Shown one piece after another: positions 60,523-64,000 of a stretch of DNA of 64,000 nucleotides. The translations under genes and the position numbers were made by a program. How positions within the stretch are numbered: the first letter of the stretch is position 1; each line of letters starts with the position of its first letter. Source of the DNA: Massilia forsythiae (GTDB lineage: Bacteria; Pseudomonadota; Gammaproteobacteria; Burkholderiales; Burkholderiaceae_D); contig NZ_CP051685.1 in the NCBI RefSeq assembly GCF_012849555.1, forward strand, positions 4,712,001 through 4,776,000, in the 5' to 3' direction. The notes beneath the pieces are model-generated. The model ran no database searches and was not told the DNA's origin. It was given only the letters and a program-made list of their open reading frames with translations.

Positions 60523-61296
60523 TTACTGCGCCATGCGGAACTCGATACGGCGGTTGCGCGCGCGTCCGTCCGGGCTGTCGTTGCTGGCGACCGGGCGGTC
60601 CGGTCCCTGGCCGCTGGCGCTCAGCAGTTCCTCGGCGATGCCGTGGCCCGCCAGGTAGGTCTTGACCGTGGCGGCGCGCGCCTGGCTCAGGTTGATGTTG
60701 CTGGCGCGCAGGCCGGCGCTGTCGGTGTGGCCGATGATCTCGACCTTGCGGCCCTTCAGCTTGAGCATGGCGGCCACCATCTCGTCCAGGATGGCGCGCC
60801 CGGCCGGGGTCAGCGTGGCTTGCCCGCTGTCGAATTCGATGGTGCGGTTGGCCAGCGTGTTGTCCAGGATGGCCTGGTCGGCGGCCGACACGCGCAGCCC
60901 GTTGTCCACCGTGTAGGTCGGGTTCAGGCTGCCGGCCACGTTGCCGGCGATGCGCTGGCGCAGCGCCTCGCTGGCGACCTCGCCGCGCAGGCTGACGCTG
61001 CTGCCGTCCACCTTCAGCTGGCCGCGGCTGATCTGGCGCAGGTCCTGGGTCAGCAGCTTCTGCACGTAGCCATTCCAGTTGGCCGGCGCCGCCACCTGGC
61101 CGACCGCGACCTGGTCGACCACCTTGTCGGCGCCGTACAGCTCGCGCAGCTTGGCCAGCACCGCGGCCTTGGTGGCCTCGTCCGGCACAGTGCCGCTGGC
61201 CACGACCTGGCCGGGTTGCGGCGCTTGTGCAGCGGCCGGTCCGGCGGCGATCAGGAGGGCCGCCGCAGCGGCCAGGGAAAGAGAGAGAAGTCGCAT
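60523..61296 (-). CDS. OmpA-family protein of the T6SS operon (TagL/TagN-like)
   Basis: A 257-residue exported protein: signal MRLLSLSLAAAAALLIAAGP, cleaved near AAAQA. Residues about 30-135 hold two BON-like units (DEATKAAVLAKLRELYGADK and GSSVSLRGEVASEALRQRIA). Residues about 145-257 are a canonical OmpA C-terminal peptidoglycan-binding domain: IEFDSGQATLTPAGRAILDE, VEIIGHTDSAGLRASNINLS and RARNRRIEFRM. Because TssL here lacks such a domain, this protein may anchor the apparatus to the cell wall. That is inference from the operon. Confidence 0.88.
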   Translation of the reverse strand: MRLLSLSLAAAAALLIAAGPAAAQAPQPGQVVASGTVPDEATKAAVLAKLRELYGADKVVDQVAVGQVAAPANWNGYVQKLLTQDLRQISRGQLKVDGSSVSLRGEVASEALRQRIAGNVAGSLNPTYTVDNGLRVSAADQAILDNTLANRTIEFDSGQATLTPAGRAILDEMVAAMLKLKGRKVEIIGHTDSAGLRASNINLSQARAATVKTYLAGHGIAEELLSASGQGPDRPVASNDSPDGRARNRRIEFRMAQ

Positions 61297-61298
61297 GG

Positions 61299-62285
61299 TC
61301 AGGTCCCGATGAATGCCGTGCCGACCGATTCCAGCGCGGACTGTAATGACAGGTCGCCGCGCGCCAGGTAGGTGGACAGCTTCTTGATGGCGTAGTCGGT
61401 ATCGACCTGGTCTTCGACCCAGTCGAGTTCCTCGAAAGCGATGTGGTGATCGAGCCCGGCGTGCGGATCGACGATGGTGCGCAGCGTCAGCGCCGAGGCG
61501 CCGGAAAAGCCCAGCACCAGCACCGGCCGGTTCTCGATGCGCGTGACGAACAGCGCCAGCTCGAAGTCGGCGCGCGCCAGGAACGGTGTCACCAGGTGCA
61601 TCCAGAACGCCGCCACCAGGTTGCGGTACATCGGGTCCGCCGGCAGCGGCAGCACCAGGCTCTTTTCGAGGCGGCTGGAACTGCTGGCCAGCACCGGCTG
61701 CAGCAGCATCCCGAGCGCCAGCAGCACCTGGCGCGCGCTGCCGCGGAAACCCGCCTGCGCCAGCATCGCATCCAGCGCGCCCAGCGTCTGCAAGGCCAGG
61801 AAATCCGCGAAGGCGGCGTCGTAGGCGGCGCTGCGCAGGTCCAGTTCGACCTGCTGGGCGGCGGCCGACTGCAGCGCAGCCGCCGGGTCGCTGGCCGCGC
61901 GCACTTCGTTGGTCAGCGCTTCCAGGCGGCTCCACAGGCGCGTGAACACCAGCGGCGCATTCGGCACGAACAAATTCGGCTCGGCCACTTCCATCGCCCC
62001 CACCATCAGGAACGGATAGCGGCGGCTGGACTCGTCGCTGCTGGGCACGATGTGGCCGCCGATGGCGTGGCGCCGGCGCGGGCCGACGAAGGCGAAGTGC
62101 AGCGGCGGCGCGGCGTCGTAGACCAGCTTCCAGCGCGCGTTGGCGCTCATCAGGTCCATCGCCTCGGACAGCCAGTCGTCCAGCACCTTCATGAGCGCGG
62201 CGCTGGCCCCGCCCTTGACGAAATCGCCGCGGCTGGGCAGCTTGCCGAAATAGCCGACGCCGACGGGGGTGACGGCGCGGCTCAT
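61299..62285 (-). CDS. tagF: T6SS-associated protein TagF
   Basis: A 328-residue TagF. The N-terminus VGYFGKLPSRGDFVKGGASA is diagnostic, followed by PSSDESSRRYPFLMVGAM. TagF proteins restrain T6SS assembly post-translationally in other bacteria. Here there is no fused PppA phosphatase domain; the C-terminal region (LDWVEDQVDTDYAIKKLSTY) is of unknown type. The start at 62285 overlaps the tssM stop as ATGA. It is two bases before the OmpA-family gene. Confidence 0.92.
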   Translation of the reverse strand: MSRAVTPVGVGYFGKLPSRGDFVKGGASAALMKVLDDWLSEAMDLMSANARWKLVYDAAPPLHFAFVGPRRRHAIGGHIVPSSDESSRRYPFLMVGAMEVAEPNLFVPNAPLVFTRLWSRLEALTNEVRAASDPAAALQSAAAQQVELDLRSAAYDAAFADFLALQTLGALDAMLAQAGFRGSARQVLLALGMLLQPVLASSSSRLEKSLVLPLPADPMYRNLVAAFWMHLVTPFLARADFELALFVTRIENRPVLVLGFSGASALTLRTIVDPHAGLDHHIAFEELDWVEDQVDTDYAIKKLSTYLARGDLSLQSALESVGTAFIGT

Positions 62286-64000
62286 TGCGCGGCTCCGGCG
62301 GCGGCGACCGTGGCGGGCGCGGGCTGCGCCGGTGCCGGGCCTGGCGCCGGGGCGGTCACCGCCTCCGGCAGGCGCAGGCGCTTGAAGCCCTGGCCGGGCT
62401 GGGCCGCCTGCGCCGGCGCCGGCGCGCTGGGCAGCACCTTCAGGTTGGCATTCACGGTGACGCCGCCGTTCTGCCAGGCCAGCTCGAAGGCGCCGTCCGG
62501 ACGGCGCTTGCGCTGGGCCGCCTCGATCATCTTCTTCAGGCCGAAGTGGCCCGGTTCGTCCAGCACCACCACGTTGCGGCCTTCCGCCGTCAGCGCGGTG
62601 ATCTTGGCGCCCGGCACGCCCTGGGCGTTCGGCCACACCATGTGCACCCACGGCTGCGGCTGGCCGCGCCAGCGCAGCGCCTGGCCGTCGATCTCCAGCG
62701 TGAACTCGGTGGCGCCGGCGGCGCCCAGCGCCTGCACGTCGAAGCGGGTCTGGGCCTCGCCGCCGGCGGAGGCGGCGGCATTGGCCACGCCGCCGGCCGC
62801 CAGCGGGGCCACCCAGCCGGGGAAGCCGGCCACCACCGCCGGCGCCAGCGTCACGCCCATGCCGGCCCAGGTGCGGCTGCTGAGGGCATCGCCGCGCCGC
62901 ACCACCAGCGGGCCGACGGTGGTGTTGAAGAACTTGGCGATGGCGCCGTCCGGACCGAAGATCTCGCCGATCTCGGCGTTGCTGGCTTCGGCCTTGGATT
63001 CGGTCGAGAACGGATACTTCACTGCCAGGTTCTTGCCGAACGGCTGCAGCACCTGCGCCGCCCACACCTTGTTGATTTCAAGCTCGGCCGGCTTGACGAT
63101 CACCGCGAAGGTCTGCATCAGCGGGCGCACCAGCACCGGCCGCAGCGCCGCGCGCTGGGCATCGGTCATCCCGACCAGCATCTGCTCGTCGACGTATTTG
63201 AGGGCGTCGGCCAGTTCCGAGCCGCTGCCGTCCAGCGTCTGCTGCATCAGCTGCTTGGCGCCGGGGCCGGGGTCGCCCTGGTTCTTGATGCCGTTGAAGC
63301 GCCCGCGCAGTTTGGACAGGTTGTCGATGTAGCCGCGCAGCGGCGAGGCGTCCTTGTCGCGCGCCACCACCAGGCGCGCCACGCCGGCGAACTCGCGGCC
63401 CACCGGCCCCAGCGGCAGCGCCGCATTCTGTGCTGCGTTTTGCGTTCCAGTGGTCGGGCCGAGGTCGACGTTCACCTGCGCCGGCTTGCGCCGCAGGATG
63501 GTCTCGCGGAACCAGGCGCTCACGCCGCCCTGGGCACGCTGCAGGCCGGCGCTCACCAGCGACGGGTTGTCCCACGAAGTCTGTTCGTACACGGTGGTCA
63601 AGAGGCGCGAGATCGGCGAATTCTGCGGGTCGCCCAGGCGGTTCATGGCGGCGGCGGCGCCGTCGAAGCCATTCAGGTCGCGGATGGTCACGCCCTGCAT
63701 GAACTTTTGCCATTCGCGCGCATACTCGTTCTTGTACAGCTCGACCAGCGACTTCTGGATCTGCTCCGGGCTGCCTTCCAGCGTCAGGTCGTCCTTCGAC
63801 GAGGTCTTCAAGACCCAGTCGGCGCTCTGCAGTTCCCGGTTGGCGGCGTCGCGGAAGGCGTCCTGGACGAACCCTTCCCAGGCCTGGCGCGTGAAGCTGC
63901 CGGACACCGCATAGCTGCCCAGCACCAGTTCCTTGTCCTGCTCGCCGACGATGCGCGCCACCGTCACGCCCGGATAACGGGTGGCGGCGCGCGCCTTGAC
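62282..64000 (-). CDS. tssM: T6SS membrane-complex protein TssM (IcmF), C-terminal part only
   Basis: About 572 codons of the C-terminal region are visible; the N-terminal two-thirds lie beyond the right edge. The visible part is the periplasmic domain: VSGSFTRQAWEGFVQDAFRD, ELYKNEYAREWQKFMQGVTI, DNPSLVSAGLQRAQ-type helices and the C-terminal IcmF region with TLEIDGQALRWRGQPQPWVH and VMVWPNAQG-like MVWPNAQGVPGAKITAL. In canonical systems this part spans the periplasm and contacts the outer-membrane lipoprotein TssJ. The tail is Ala/Pro-rich. It is followed by tagF with a 4-base overlap. Confidence 0.92.
   Translation of the reverse strand, partial: VKARAATRYPGVTVARIVGEQDKELVLGSYAVSGSFTRQAWEGFVQDAFRDAANRELQSADWVLKTSSKDDLTLEGSPEQIQKSLVELYKNEYAREWQKFMQGVTIRDLNGFDGAAAAMNRLGDPQNSPISRLLTTVYEQTSWDNPSLVSAGLQRAQGGVSAWFRETILRRKPAQVNVDLGPTTGTQNAAQNAALPLGPVGREFAGVARLVVARDKDASPLRGYIDNLSKLRGRFNGIKNQGDPGPGAKQLMQQTLDGSGSELADALKYVDEQMLVGMTDAQRAALRPVLVRPLMQTFAVIVKPAELEINKVWAAQVLQPFGKNLAVKYPFSTESKAEASNAEIGEIFGPDGAIAKFFNTTVGPLVVRRGDALSSRTWAGMGVTLAPAVVAGFPGWVAPLAAGGVANAAASAGGEAQTRFDVQALGAAGATEFTLEIDGQALRWRGQPQPWVHMVWPNAQGVPGAKITALTAEGRNVVVLDEPGHFGLKKMIEAAQRKRRPDGAFELAWQNGGVTVNANLKVLPSAPAPAQAAQPGQGFKRLRLPEAVTAPAPGPAPAQPAPATVAAAGAAQ

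Overview
This 64 kb window is high-GC DNA with dense, closely packed genes. Gene content and order suggest a betaproteobacterium of the Burkholderiales, most likely Oxalobacteraceae (Massilia-like). The basis is a Burkholderia-type type VI secretion (T6SS) gene order, a large Xanthomonas/Caulobacter-style TonB receptor, a dadA-racemase-Lrp locus and DNA polymerase II beside a DUF455 gene. The taxon is an inference; there is no rRNA here to prove it. No tRNA, rRNA or CRISPR array was seen.

Left part (1-25.9 kb) is mostly chromosomal housekeeping and accessory genes. In order: a truncated GMC-type flavoprotein, a receiver-like protein, a DUF455 ferritin-like protein overlapping DNA polymerase II, a YfaP-like protein, a small operon (GNAT, membrane protein, DUF6438 protein), an outer-membrane barrel and a Sel1-repeat protein. 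Then come an RND efflux permease with its periplasmic adaptor, a Xre/RES toxin-antitoxin locus whose toxin looks chimeric, an alcohol dehydrogenase, a small AAA ATPase, a lipoprotein, the D-alanine catabolic pair dadA plus racemase with a divergent Lrp regulator, a TonB-dependent receptor and CheV.

Right part (25.9-64 kb) is a T6SS superlocus. A divergent core starts at about 40.2-40.5 kb. Leftward run tssK, tssL, a vgrG, a GH19-type effector and a lipoprotein. Rightward run a TPR lipoprotein, tssB, tssC, hcp, tssE, tssF, tssG and tssH. From the right edge a leftward operon carries tssM (cut by the window), tagF, an OmpA-family gene, tssA, a second core vgrG, a two-enzyme peptidoglycan effector and two exported proteins. 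A third vgrG at 26-29 kb carries a lipase effector (Tle) with a Tli4-like immunity lipoprotein, ended by an IS3 remnant. No tssJ and no separate PAAR gene were recognised.

The effector and immunity islands (29.0-31.9, 33.4-35.3 and 49.9-52.5 kb) have visibly lower GC and different codon use from the core, as expected of exchanged cargo modules. Between tssH and the tssM operon is an immunity-only island: a DUF3396-type immunity gene, an inactivated EAL-domain fragment, what looks like the last ~55 codons of a lost toxin, and an intact Imm52-like gene. This, the three differently tailed VgrGs and the RES-membrane chimera are the most interesting observations.
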